The notes under the pieces were generated by a model. That model was not told where the DNA came from and searched no databases. It saw only the letters and a program-made list of their open reading frames with translations. A program made the translations under genes and the position numbers. 64,000 nucleotides of DNA, from the NCBI GenBank assembly GCA_023627715.1, contig JAMAHW010000063.1, positions 124,001 to 188,000 on the forward strand. Direction: 5' to 3'. The stretch is from Periconia sp. R9002. Lineage: Eukaryota > Ascomycota > Dothideomycetes > Pleosporales > Periconiaceae. This document shows, piece by piece, positions 36,633 through 47,452 of the stretch. Every line of letters begins with the position of its first letter. Position 1 is the stretch's first letter.

Positions 36633-39107
36633 ATGAGTCTCTTTTCTTCATTCATTATTGACCCGGTTGTGCGGCAGGCCCGTCGCTTCTCAAGCAGCAG
36701 CACGTCGCAGCCAGGTGCACCAAGGGAGTCGTTGTCACATGTCGCGTCGTCATATCCACTCGAGACGGAAGCCGGAGCTCCCAACCCCGACTCCACCAGA
36801 GCGTCGGCCCAGTCGCAAACCCGTGCTGTTGTAGGTGCGCCTGCTGCTGCTCTCTTTGAAAATGTACAGAATTCAGATCCCGTTTTGGAGCGAGCCCCTT
36901 CGCTGCCATTACATGTCCAAGACCAGTACTCGCAGCCACGGAGCTTATTGCGTCGGGCTATCACTGTGCCCGCACCCGCCCCGGTCCCCATGTCCTCCGA
37001 TTCCGCCCACACTCTCACTTCCCAGTTTCGTCAGTTGGACACTGACGCGTCCTCCGGTACCACGCCTGCCTCATCAAGCCCACAAAGCTCAGCTGTAATC
37101 GTCCAAAATGTGCCGGCCATGTCGGAATCGCTGCCCGCTGACGACGGTATGCGCAATCTACGCGCCCGCATCCACCAGATCAGAAATCTACGACTCCCAG
37201 ATGAGGAAAAGGCTCGTATGATGCATCAGTTGATGACGGAGCGTTGGAATATCTTGAGGCCCACAAGTCCGAGTAGTTTTGTCTCGCACGATCGCCCTTC
37301 CACACCCACGTCTGGCCGCTCCGTGTTCTCTGAGTCCCAAGTGTATTCTCCCGTATCTGCAGCCTCCGAAGTCGACCCTGAGAACCCTTTCCACTTGCGA
37401 CCGGGCGACAGAGAGCCCACGTATCGAACCCCATCCGCAAACGATAGCCCTGACGCTGTAAACGAAGATGATGACGAAAACTTCGAGGGTGAGCCTACAC
37501 TTGGTTGTCAACATTACAAGCGTAATGTCAAAGTTCAGTGTTTCGAGTGCCGCCGTTGGCATACGTGCCGCCATTGTCACGATGCTGTAGAAGATCACAA
37601 TTTGAATCGTGTCATGACACAAAATATGCTTTGCATGGTTTGTGGGACGCCCCAGAAAGCCGGAGAGCACTGCGTCAATTGCGGGACACAAGCAGCGTGT
37701 TATTATTGTGATATATGCAAGCTTTGGGACAACAACAGTTCAAAGAAAATTTACCATTGTGTTGACTGTGGAATCTGCAGAAGGGGTGAGGGCTTGGGCA
37801 AGGATTACATACATTGCAAGGTATGGTTGATATTGTGGTGATTCATGGTCCCTGCTATTTTGGTTGTTAACGAGTGATAGAATTGTAATGTCTGCATATC
37901 TATAGCCCACGCCACGTCCCATAAATGCATCGAGCGTGCCACGGACTGTGACTGTCCAATATGCGGCGAATGGCTGTTCAACTCTTCCACAGCTGTCGTT
38001 TCCATGCCATGTGGGCACTACCTTCACAAAGGGTGCTACAATCAATACATGGAAACAGCATACAAGTGCCCAACCTGTAAAAAGAGCGCGGTAAACATGG
38101 AACTCCAGTGGCAGAAATTAACACAGGCTATCGAAAGTCAGCCCATGCCGGAGCAATTCGCCAACACGAGAGCTATTATTCAGTGCAATGATTGCTCGGC
38201 AAGATCTTCTGTCAAATACCACTGGTTAGGAAACAAATGTAACACGTGTGATTCGTACAATACCAATGAGATGCGGATCCTCAATGGCCCCGAAAGCGAA
38301 CAAAACGCAAACGCTATCTTGGATGCTGAAGCCGATCTCAGCACAGGTGCAAGATCACCCGTGAGTGTTAGCTCACCGGCATCCCAGCCCCTCCGCTCGC
38401 CGCGTTACTATTTCCAACCTGACGAACCCGAACAAACATGGCTGCCCGGACAACTACCTTCCTTTCCCTTCCAGATGCCGCAAATACCGCAATTGCCCGG
38501 CATGCCTCAGATACCTCAATTGCCCGGTATGCCTCAAATACCACAATTACCGGGCATACGCCAGTTCCCAGGCATGCCTCAGCTTCCCCAAATGCCACAG
38601 ATGCCGGATCCGTATGAGATGTTGGAGCGTGTGCGTAGATCCTTTGATCACTACCTCAACCCTACCGGTGAGGTACCGAACGAAGCTGTCCCCATCATCG
38701 ACTTGGATATGGATGAGGATGACCATCGTGAGATTCAGGCTACCGACGGGACAACAGTGCGTCTCCCTGCGTTGCCGCAGTATGTGCTTGAGCGTTTCAC
38801 CCAATCGATTAATCCTTTGAGAAATTACTGGACGCCAACAACAGAGCAAATCCCTGAATTAGATCTGGATGACGTCGGTAACCCTGGGAGTCTACGCCCA
38901 TGGAGTGATAACTTATTCAGAGAATACCGACGTTTCGGCAGGCGGAACGATGAAGAGGACGACGAAGAAGAAGAGGATGAGTACGAAGAGGAAGAAGAAA
39001 GTGGCAGTAGCAGTAGCAGCGAGGGTAGTATCGATGGCGAAGAGGAAGAGGAGGAAGGCGAGGCTGAGGAGGACGATAATGATTTCCAATTGCCTGGACA
39101 CAGATGA
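36633..39107 (+). CDS. CHY and RING zinc-finger E3 ubiquitin ligase (Pirh2/RCHY1 type)
   Basis: Exons 36633-37820 and 37881-39107, with a 60-nt intron, encode 804 residues. The order is: a disordered Ser/Pro-rich N-terminus (1-280); CHY zinc finger from about 285 (LGCQHYKRNVKVQCFECRRW, then HTCRHCHD); CTCHY finger (YYCDICKLWD, HCVDCGICRRG, HCKNCNVC); RING-H2 at about 417-465 (CDCPICGEWLF, MPCGHYLHKGCY, YKCPTCKK); and a zinc ribbon (QCNDC, NKCNTC). This is the full Pirh2 core, known to act as a ubiquitin ligase. Unusual additions are a Pro/Gln/Met tandem repeat at about 594-640 (PQIPQLPGM units) and a very acidic C-terminus from about 753. At 804 residues it is far longer than human Pirh2 (about 260). 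Its substrate cannot be read from the sequence. Confidence 0.92.
38475..38610 (+). repeat. 27-bp coding minisatellite in the CHY/RING gene
   Basis: About three near-perfect 27-bp units encode the nonapeptide PQIPQLPGM, followed by decayed copies (RQFPGMPQLPQMPQM). Third-position differences between units mean the copies are not brand new. The repeat stays in frame. Confidence 0.85.
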
Positions 39108-39618
39108 TCTCTGGTATGACTTTAAAAACGATCAACGACTGAGCATAGTAACGATTTTGTTTTTTTTTTCTTCGTGGGCTTGGATTTGGATCTCGGTCGT
39201 GGCCTATCTACAGGAAGTTTAAGCTCTTATATACCCTATTTTAAATTCATGCATTTAGTATTTTATTCCCAACAACTAACGGAGACGAGATCGTTACTTG
39301 GTGTTCACGGTTACAGTCTAGCTGCGTTGAGCCTTTGGATGGCCCATGCATTTCGGCTAATCTTGGCAGCCCACCACGTCTGTGAATTTCCGCCGACCGT
39401 GAACCTCAAAACTTTCTCAGCAGCCGCAACTTCTCGAACTCCACGCTCCGACTAACCAGCAGCGAGATATCTTTCAGTAAGAATCCTACCCCCCTTTCCT
39501 TGTCGCCCTTGACAGTCCGCCGCGTCATTGCAACCAACACTATATGCCCTGAACCGGCCTATTCATTTCAGCATACCAACCCCAAGATCCAGTTGCTAAC
39601 CAGATTGAACAAACAGAA
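39108..39618 (+). promoter_or_regulatory. eL31 promoter and probable 5'-UTR intron
   Basis: The 510-bp spacer holds the eL31 promoter. A likely leader intron runs from GTAAGA at 39,477 to the CAG ending at 39,616, with TGCTAAC at 39,594-39,600 as branch site, 16 nt before the acceptor. It would leave only AA between the splice junction and the ATG. An alternative acceptor is the TTTCAG near 39,570. This is inferred from signals alone. Confidence 0.5.
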
Positions 39619-40286
39619 ATGTCCACCAAGGCCGGAAAGAAGCCCGCGGGCAAGCAACAGCGTAGCGCCATCGCCGACGTCGTCGCGCGCGAATACACCA
39701 TCCACCTACACAAGCGAGTATGTTGAGCTCAGTTTTGTGAAGTCCAGATCGCCTGCATGGTCTCCCGTCTGTCAGCCCACGGAATCGTGGATGTGTGATG
39801 GCGGGGGATTGTGTGGGTAGGCGGGCGGAAGACTGTAAACAGCATGAAGGCTAATACATTATTGCGATGGATTACAGGTCCACGGTGCTACCTTCAAGAA
39901 GAAGGCCCCTAAGGCCATCAAGGAGATCAAGGCTTTCGCCGAGAAGGCTATGGTATGTGCATTCTTCCCTTTGGTCATCTTCAAATTTGGATAACAGTGC
40001 ACTTCAATTGGCTCTATCCTCGTTTGATTTTTCATAAATTCCGCGTCAGAGCACTCAGCTAACCACAACGCGATTACAGGGCACCAAGGACGTCCGCCTC
40101 GACCCCCAGCTCAACAAGAAGGTGTGGGAATCCGGCATCAAGGGCGTCCCCTTCCGTCTCCGCGTCCGCATCTCCCGTAAGCGTAACGACGAGGAGGGTG
40201 CCAAGGAGAAGCTCTACTCCTACGTCCAGGCCGTCAACGTCAAGGACCCCAAGGGTCTCCAGACCACCATCGTCGAGGACTCATAG
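39619..40286 (+). CDS. 60S ribosomal protein eL31
   Basis: Three coding exons, 39619-39717, 39878-39952 and 40080-40286, give 126 residues, the normal length for this protein. eL31 sits near the exit of the peptide tunnel on the large subunit. Conserved stretches include [13 protein letters not shown] (ending exon 1), [40 protein letters not shown] and [20 protein letters not shown]. The introns (160 and 127 nt) are longer than most others in the window, as is common in fungal ribosomal protein genes. Codons are strongly C-ending (GTC, ATC, AAG), as expected for high expression. Confidence 0.97.
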
Positions 40287-40653
40287 ACGCGCGCTTGCAC
40301 ATGGGTGTCTGGGTTTCGAGGGAGATTCTCATTAGATAGGGAGAAGGATGAGGACCGCGAGTGCCTGCGGCATATGGAATAAATGAAAGGCTCGCTCGCT
40401 GGGCTAGCTGTTATGCATCATCAAAAACTGGTTGGCGTTATTGGCGGGTCTGCTGAGTAGCTCTTCTTTTTTCACTATTCTCCCAGAGCGAAAGGCTTGA
40501 ATGATATCAATGCATGGTTTCATACCCGTCATCTCCTTTCTCTTTCGTTTACACATATGCTTCACGACGACGACACCGTGAATGAACACAGACAAAAAGT
40601 AGCCAAATCAAACACAACTCGATCAAACCGACAATCTATGGACCGTACCCTCC
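40287..40653. other. convergent spacer between eL31 and the AFG1-like gene
   Basis: Both flanking genes end here. Apart from the AATAAA signal I see no feature. Confidence 0.7.
40378..40383 (+). terminator. AATAAA polyadenylation signal of the eL31 gene
   Basis: AATAAA lies 92 bp after the eL31 stop codon, at a sensible distance for 3'-end formation. No cleavage site was identified. Confidence 0.5.
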
Positions 40654-43014
40654 TCACCGCTTCCCTTTTTCAGAAGAAGTTTCATCATCCACGCTTTCTT
40701 CGCTCCCCTCTTTCTTTCTCTCCCCAAGACCCTCCACACCCTTCCCCCAAACCCCAGCCTTCTTGCCCCATTTCACAGTTCCCCACACATGCGTCCACTC
40801 TATTCTAGGCGGCGCATCACTAACGGTGCGGAACGGGCTCGCGCCATGCGCAAACATATCATCCGTCTTATCATTTTTCGTGACCTGCTCTTCCACCACT
40901 GCATCTTCTGGAGCCCGACAATCTACCTGGGTGCCGCCATCGGCATGGTCACTTAACTTGGTAGCCACACCACCACCACGACGCTCCCAATGCCTCGACT
41001 CCTTCGGTAGCGGACGCCACCACCAGTTAACTTTAGCATCAGCATCACCGTCTCCCTCCAACCCACGCCCCCACCACTTCCCCGAACACATCTCCCAAAT
41101 GCGACTCTCGGCTCTCTTGACCGCAAACTTCTCATCCTCGCCCGTCAACCCGCCCACATTAGAGAAATCGGGCGCCTTCGCCGCTTCTGCGCGGAGTCTG
41201 CGCTCGTTGTCCTCGCTATCGTCGGTGTTCAGGCGGCGGGGACGCACGCGGTTCGGGGGATCGTCTTCGAGGGCGTCGAAAGGGAGTGCGACGCCCGGAG
41301 AAGCAGATGAGGACGAGGAAGCGTAGGACGATATGTTAGGGCGGAAGGGGGATGTCAGATCCTGGTGGATTTCGGAGAAGGTTTCGGGGTGGACTGCGTC
41401 GGGCGCGTCGTGGGATGGGGAACTGCCGTCTGGATGTGTGCTGGACGAAGACGACGATGGTTGGGAAGGGAAGAAGATATCGTCGGGCCCTGCAGCGGCG
41501 GTGATGACGAGACGGCATCGCGCTTCATACATGGCGTCCAAGAGCGTGATAAAGCGGCGCGCTTCGTTCTTTTGGAGGAACCCGAGGATAGGGACGTCGG
41601 TCACGCAGATGGTGTGGTATGTGGACGCGAGCGTGATGTAGTCAGCGGGGCCGAGCGAGGCCCCGCAGAGTTGGGCGAAGGTGAAGAGGGCGGTGCCGCT
41701 GGCGTGTTGGGCTGGGATGGGGAGGGAGCGACCGTAGACTGTTAGGTTTGTTGGGGTCCAGGGGATGGGGGAGGCAGGCGGTGTGGAGGTTATGGTGTGA
41801 AGGATTGTCAGGAGGGATATTGGGGTCGTGGGGGACGTGGTAAGGAGGTAATGCTTTGGGAGGGTGGTTTCTGTAGAGGTTGCCGTGGCGGATTCGGGGT
41901 TTGTGCCAGACAGTAGAGTTGGTGATGAAGGAGGATAGTCATACGGTGTGAGTGATCCGTTTTGAAAGTTCTTTAGCGGTCTCTCTTGCACGATACCATC
42001 ACTTTCAGCTGATAGACGCCGATAATCTTTCTTTCCTTCCATCTCCCAGACCTCACACCTCGTCCTCAAAAGCTCCAAAAACTGCGCGAATTCACCCTTC
42101 TGTCCCGGTCCATCATCTCTCCCTACCAGATCACCCATGCCCAACCTCCATCCCAGACGGCTAAGTCGTGTCACGGGCCTCGAAAACTCCATACCCGCTG
42201 CTTTGGCCAACTCTTCCGGCATGCGGTTACTAGTCGCTATCAGCACACCACCGAGCTGGAAGAAACTAGTCATAAGATTCGAGAGAATCTTCGACGCCGC
42301 GCGATCAGGGAGTTGGAATTCGTCAAGGAACAGAATGGGGCTTTTCTCGATGAGATCACGGGCCAGCCAGAGCAAACTGTATTCGTCCTGCACGAGACCT
42401 CCTTCACGTGCATTAGAGCGCAATGTGCGGAGTTGCTCGAGGCGCGAGAAAGTCTCAATCATGAAAGTGTTGAAGTGCCAACGTCTCTTCTTCCGGCTCG
42501 GCAGAGAGTCAGCGAACAAATCGATGAGCATGCTTTTGCCAGTTCCCACTTCGCCGTGAAGCATTAGGCCCTTGGGGCTTTGGAGTGCCATGGCAGCTTC
42601 ATGGCTGGTGAGGACGCGGGTCAGGGCCAGAGAGTCTCGTTTTTCTTTTTGAGTGAGGAGGGATGTCCATATCCCCCTTTCACCGAGAACGTTCTTCCTT
42701 GATAGTCTTGGTGATGATGGCGGCAGCGTTTCCTTCTGGGCTACAGCGATACTGCGGGTTAACTGGTTTAGCCGATCAGAATATTCAATGGTTGGTTCAT
42801 AGTCAATTAATCGATCATATAATTTTTGAAGGTGTATTGCTGCGATTCCATGTCAAGTCAGTTCAGAGTCGGACTTTGCGTTTAGGGAAATGGTTGATGT
42901 CATGTTACCGAGGCGATGCTGAGCTGGATCTGATTGGATACGATTCGTAGCTAGAAGACTGCGGTAGAGGACGAGGGGATTCGTTATAGTAACGTTAGTT
43001 ACATTTGGAGGCAT
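40654..43014 (-). CDS. AFG1-like mitochondrial AAA-type ATPase (LACE1/AFG1L)
   Basis: Exons 43014-42909 and 42839-40654, with a 69-nt intron, give 763 residues. AFG1 proteins are mitochondrial ATPases tied to turnover of misfolded or excess inner-membrane and respiratory-chain proteins. The start reads MPPNVTNVTITNPLVLYRSL, then QSDPAQHRLAIHLQKLYDRL, the usual family opening. Walker A is HGEVGTGKSM (about 130-139), Walker B is ILFLDEFQ (about 204-211), and a sensor-like ATSNRMPEEL follows (237-246). C-terminal family signatures are ASTYHTICVTDVPILGFLQK, ARRFITLLDAMYEARCRLV and FRPNISSY. Yeast Afg1 is about 510 residues; the extra length comes from Ser/Pro-rich inserts and a Trp-rich tail (WWRPLPKESRHWE), which I believe are common in filamentous fungi. 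No cleavable presequence is obvious at the start. Confidence 0.93.
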
Positions 43015-43324
43015 CGAGATATTCTTGTACAGTGCAAAATGAAGAAGAAAAGATCAATTGATGTTGTTTCTGGGCTTTGTCAATTATGCCGGACTGAGGT
43101 TGTCGAGTTCCAGATCGATGCTAGGCTCTATCGGGATTTAGCGTCGCCGAAGCAGCTTCTATCAGAGCAGAAGGAATGGTGCATAGCTAGATTATAAAAA
43201 ATTAATTAACGCTTGAAATACAATGTTTACAGGATGATTTGAGTTGGAGAACGAAGTAAGCAAATAACGCCGGCATATGTGCATGGTATCTACCGTTGAT
43301 GTGTCCACTGTATCATGTGCTTCG
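43015..43324. other. spacer between the TRAPPC2L and AFG1-like genes
   Basis: 310 bp between two minus-strand genes. It holds the TRAPPC2L 3' end and the AFG1-like promoter. No element is recognised. Confidence 0.7.
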
Positions 43325-43977
43325 TTAAATATTGACCACCCCGGGCGCCCACGCATCTCCTATTCTCTTGACCTCTTTGATGAAGTTCCGGCTAGTGATT
43401 TGGGTTGAGCCGACTCTCTGCTCGGCATTTGCTGTTACTGGAGAGTGTTCATCCGGGTTGTAGAAGGGATTTCGCAGCAACATGATATACGCCGTCTGCA
43501 ATGCTCTAAAGGCCTAGACTGTTTTAATATCATTACGAGACAATTACACTTTCGAGCCTCTTACTGGTTTTAGATCCGAGTCCCGAAGTCCTATGGCGGT
43601 TGAACTTTTGTTGTCGAGAGGATTACTAGGCCGACCTTCCATATCCACCACAATCACAAATTTCACGCCCGTGTTGGTCAGCCAGCCATACATGGCCAAC
43701 CTTTCATCAACCGCTTGAAGAAGTCCAAAGTCCTGGTCTGCGGTTTTGTGCGGGAGCCTGGCTTCGAAGATATCAAGACATGACGAGAGGAGGAACTGGA
43801 ATTCTAGCGGAGCACGCTCCTCTGGTGGAAAGAGAGAAATATGGAGGGGGTTATTCTAGTCATGATTATCGATAAGTCAGGTTACCCTCCAGTTATCAAG
43901 CCTCGTTTCGATGAGATACTACTTACGTGGCGGCCTATGACACCGATGCAGGCGATTGCTGGAGTTCGCCCGGACAT
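43325..43977 (-). CDS. TRAPP subunit TRAPPC2L (Tca17-like, sedlin fold)
   Basis: Exons 43977-43927, 43855-43565 and 43513-43325, with introns of 71 and 51 nt, give 176 residues. TRAPPC2L/Tca17 is a small longin-like TRAPP subunit that helps assemble TRAPP complexes, which activate Rab GTPases in ER-Golgi and Golgi traffic. The protein opens MSGRTPAIACIGVIGRH, then NNPLHISLFPP, LEFQFLLSSCLDIFEARLP, DFGLLQAVDERLAMYGWLTN, GVKFVIVVDM, and FRALQTAYIMLLRNPFYNPD. This is the sedlin-like beta-alpha pattern with the typical YGW(L/V)TNTG motif. All junctions keep frame. It is divergent from NDUFS7. The similarity separates it from TRAPPC2/Trs20, but that distinction rests on memory of the family. Confidence 0.9.
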
Positions 43978-44304
43978 CGTTGTATCGAGAATATGCCAGT
44001 GATGCGGGTCGAACACCGTCAAACCAAAGATTATCGTTACGGAATGGTAGTTCAAATATCGAAACGAGCGAATAGCCGCGAAGAACCTGCCGAACGTGGT
44101 CGAAAAAGGTGAGAGCAAAGTGAATGGTTCGCAAATCACGGGATCAGCCCTGACGAATCAGAAGTTGGTTATTCAGAATAACTGCCAAGACCGATCGCCT
44201 TTCGCAGCTTGGACTACCTCACCATTAGAACCACGACGCCACCACTTCACAAACCTCCACTCTCCACTCCTTCCCCGGTCCTTTCCTTTGTGCAAGTCGC
44301 CAAA
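43978..44304. promoter_or_regulatory. divergent promoter of TRAPPC2L and NDUFS7
   Basis: 327 bp between two start codons pointing away from each other. No TATA box, CCAAT box or other known element was recognised. Both genes are housekeeping in type. Confidence 0.6.
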
Positions 44305-45129
44305 ATGCTGTCGACTACAAGGTCTGCGGCCTCAATGGCCCTACGAGGTGGGTGCCCGCCATCCCAGAGCTGTCCTTGCCACGAACAAAACTAATCTTCG
44401 GATAGCTAAACCCACCACGGCTTTGCTGCCGTTCCGTGCTGGGAGTGTTGCCTTCATATCGTCCACGTCCTCAAACAATGCGACGCCGATGCAGAAGCCG
44501 GGTTTGGTCGCGGGGAACCCGGGTACCCCTCCTCCCATGAAAATGGCCCGACGAGAAGTGCCATTGCCGAGTCAGGAGGGCAAGAAGGGCGCTATGCAAT
44601 ATGCGCTGTATGAGTGCCCCTCTGAAAATACAATTGAAGATCATGGCAAAGGAAATGGACACTGACACGCGCAAACAGCACCACACTCGATCAAATGGCC
44701 AACTGGGCTCGTCAGAGCTCTCTATGGCCCATGACCTTCGGTCTCGCATGCTGTGCTCTCGAGATGATGCACCTTTCTGCACCGCGCTACGATCAGGATC
44801 GCCTGGGTATCATTTTCCGAGCATCTCCCCGACAGTCAGATGTTATGATTGTGGCCGGAACCCTCACCAACAAGATGGCGCCGGCCTTGCGACAGGTATA
44901 CGATCAGATGCCTGAGCCACGATGGGTCATTTCTATGGGTAGTTGCGCGAATGGCGGAGGGTACTACCACTACAGTTACTCGGTTACTAGGGGATGCGAC
45001 AGGATCGTGCCCGTGGATATCTATGTGCCCGGGTGCCCACCTACGTCTGAGGCGCTCATGTATGGCATCTTCCAGTTGCAGAAGAAGATGAGGCACACCA
45101 AGATTACAAGGATGTGGTACAGGAAGTGA
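44305..45129 (+). CDS. NADH:ubiquinone oxidoreductase 20-kDa subunit (NDUFS7/PSST)
   Basis: Exons 44305-44347, 44406-44607 and 44679-45129 encode 231 residues. The subunit carries iron-sulfur cluster N2 of respiratory complex I, the last electron donor to ubiquinone, at the matrix-membrane junction. All four ligand cysteines are present: the tandem pair in [11 protein letters not shown] (106, 107), Cys171 in [17 protein letters not shown] and Cys201 in [14 protein letters not shown]. The N-terminus ([15 protein letters not shown]) is a basic, hydroxylated mitochondrial presequence. The first exon is only 43 nt. Its 58-nt intron is needed to restore frame and has a CTAAT branch site. The ending ([13 protein letters not shown]) is typical. 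Confidence 0.96.
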
Positions 45130-45459
45130 TTGGCGTTTCTTTTGTTTTGCTCCTTCCATCAGGCGGGCTATCTAACTTTGTTTCGTCTGTAAGCGTAAGA
45201 CGGCTGTACAAATACACATCAATTTGGGGAGATCTGATTCCAGAGTCATATAGACATTCCGTGAAATTAAAGTAGAAGTAAAAGCCGTCATGCCAAAGTG
45301 TGATGATGCCCCTTGCTTTGTATGCTTCGGCCTAAATGTGTGACACAGCATGGTTACACGCCATAACCTCTTGAGGCCTATATATATCATTTCAGGGCAC
45401 CCGATTGAAATTCAATCTTCTTTTATCGCGCAAAATCCAACAACATTCCTACACAAGTT
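45130..45459. other. spacer between NDUFS7 and the orphan gene
   Basis: 330 bp between two plus-strand genes. A short AT stretch (TATATATC near 45,380) is the only possible promoter element. Confidence 0.6.
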
Positions 45460-46552
45460 ATGTCCGTCATTCGCCGCACGCCATTGGTTCGTGCCTTTGG
45501 TATGCGTTGGTATTCATACAGACTTATATTCAATGGCAATGCGACCATTTGTTTCCCCGGTTCGAGGCTTAAGCCCATAGGATCGCCGATATTTCCGCTA
45601 TCCAGAAATTGTGGACAAGCCGCACGATATAGCAGTAGTGGATCTGGTGGCAATGGTTGGAATAACGGTCCGCAAGACGATTGGTATGCTCTTATCGCAT
45701 TGGATTCAGTTACTGCAAATAATTTAACACGTTACATTTAGGGTGGGAAAGATAATGGCGACCATAGACAAGTTAAATTCCGATCCATCTGTTTACGAGG
45801 CTGCTTGCTACCACCCAGACGACGACGACCGGCAAAGAGATATCAGAACAGAGACTCTGGGCTCTATATCACCCCAGGAACTTCTCGCAATTACAGACAG
45901 AGTTTCGGATCGTTTGCAGGACTTGAAGTTTGAATCCGAGGAAGAATTGATTCGAGACTGGCGAGTGACTATTGGACACATTCGATCACTATCTCTCGAA
46001 CAGATCAATACCAATAAATTATGGACCCTGGAACAACGCAACACACTCCGAGAAGCCATTAGGCACGTAGCATTTCTCTACCACATAACTGGTGGTGAAT
46101 TTTGCTGGTGGCTGGGAGCGAAAGATGCAGAGACATTATGGAAGACATTTGACTTGCTGGCGCATGCCATGCGTATAAGCACGGGAAACTGTGTTTTGCA
46201 CATGCTCCGAGCCAGAGAAGAATCCAAATCAGCAGACATCCAAGGCCACCCTCCCGTAATTTCCATCAACTTCGAGAAATTGCATGATCTGGCATACGTC
46301 ATTAGCGCTTCTTTGGACTCTGAGCAATACCTGAAGCAGAAATGGTTCAAGCCTGAAGATGAAGCATTGTTACTACAAGTTGCGGGGCAATTGAAAAGTT
46401 TTGCAGAGTCTGGTAATAAAAAGTTACAGGGTCGAGGTTATCGTCCTGTCAACTTAAGGAATGAGGACTCGGTGCTGAAAAAGCTAGATAGAGAAAAATC
46501 AAAGCAGAGTGTGATAAGGAATGATGCAATAGAAAGACCGAAGGGAATGTAA
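45460..46552 (+). CDS. unrecognised protein with mitochondrial-type leader
   Basis: Exons 45460-45683 and 45742-46552, joined over a 58-nt intron, encode 344 residues. I do not recognise the family. The first 65 residues are rich in Arg, Ser and Gly with almost no acidic residues (MSVIRRTPLVRAFGMRWYSY), which fits a mitochondrial targeting sequence. After a Gly/Ser/Asn linker (SSSGSGGNGWNN) the rest looks folded and mostly helical: DKLNSDPSVYEAACYHPDDD, ISPQELLAITDRVSDRLQDL, LEQRNTLREAIRHVAFLYH, WWLGAKDAETLWKTFDLLAH, and a basic tail. The neighbouring NDUFS7 and AFG1-like genes are mitochondrial, which agrees with but does not prove a matrix location. No catalytic motif is visible. Confidence 0.8.
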
Positions 46553-47452
46553 AGAGCATTTTATTGCCAACTTTTGACCAAGTCATGATTCTTTTGCAGC
46601 CAACAGTATCTAATACTGCGCCAGGGTTATCAGTCGCTCTTTGAAAGTTTACATCTGTTTGGTGGTGGCTTTTAGGTCTCCTTCGTTATGCATACATATA
46701 CTACTGCGCATTAGCCTATCTGATTCAACATCAGAATACGAACATAGGCTTTGCTTCTTTACAGCAATATTTATTGTCTACCAACGGCAGTATAAAAAAG
46801 GGCTCCTCTGAATGCAACAGCAGGCAGTCTAATCACATACACAGATTGTTGAGTTTGTTTTCCTAGATAGCAATCACTTGTTATGCCCCAATTCTATCCT
46901 TATGTTAGTACAGGATCATCCAAAAAACAGTGTACATGTTGACAATGGATTGTAGTGCATTTTCTCTGCCAGCACGTCGTAGCCACGGACGTTCATCTTA
47001 AAAAGTTTTGCAATGACATCAGGGGAAGATCGCTGTAGGATCAAGACGAAGATACGGAAAATGAAAGCGGAATATTATGATGGGACCTCTTTTCTTAGAA
47101 AGCTACAAACACAGAAGTCTACATAATCCTGGCTAGCATAGTAGTGGTTATCCTCCGTGAAAGGAAGGCGAGCAAGGAATGTACTTGCCCCATTTCACCA
47201 CAATACAGTTCAATTCCAAAACAAAAACAGAAAAAAAGACCTAATCATCACCGCCGAGATATAGAAAGTAAAGAGGACACCCGTATACCTGAAAGATGCA
47301 TATTTTTGGACGAGAAATCCCATTACCTACGCCAGGCCCACCAAATTGTTTCCTCGATGAAGGGTAAGACACACGAAACCCGAACAGACAACAAGCACCA
47401 TCGAAAGGAAGAGAGAGATAACGATAGTCATCAATGCCCACTCTGCCCTAAT
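46553..47452. other. convergent spacer
   Basis: 900 bp between the orphan gene and the R3H-SUZ gene, both ending here. A plus frame at 47,144-47,557 runs into the antisense of the R3H-SUZ gene and is Lys/Glu/His-rich. I do not accept it as a gene. Confidence 0.6.

Noticed and set aside
44348..44370. 23-nt intron in NDUFS7 using the nearby CCCAG acceptor
   Set aside because: Too short to splice; the 58-nt intron ending at 44,405 restores frame and has a CTAAT branch site.
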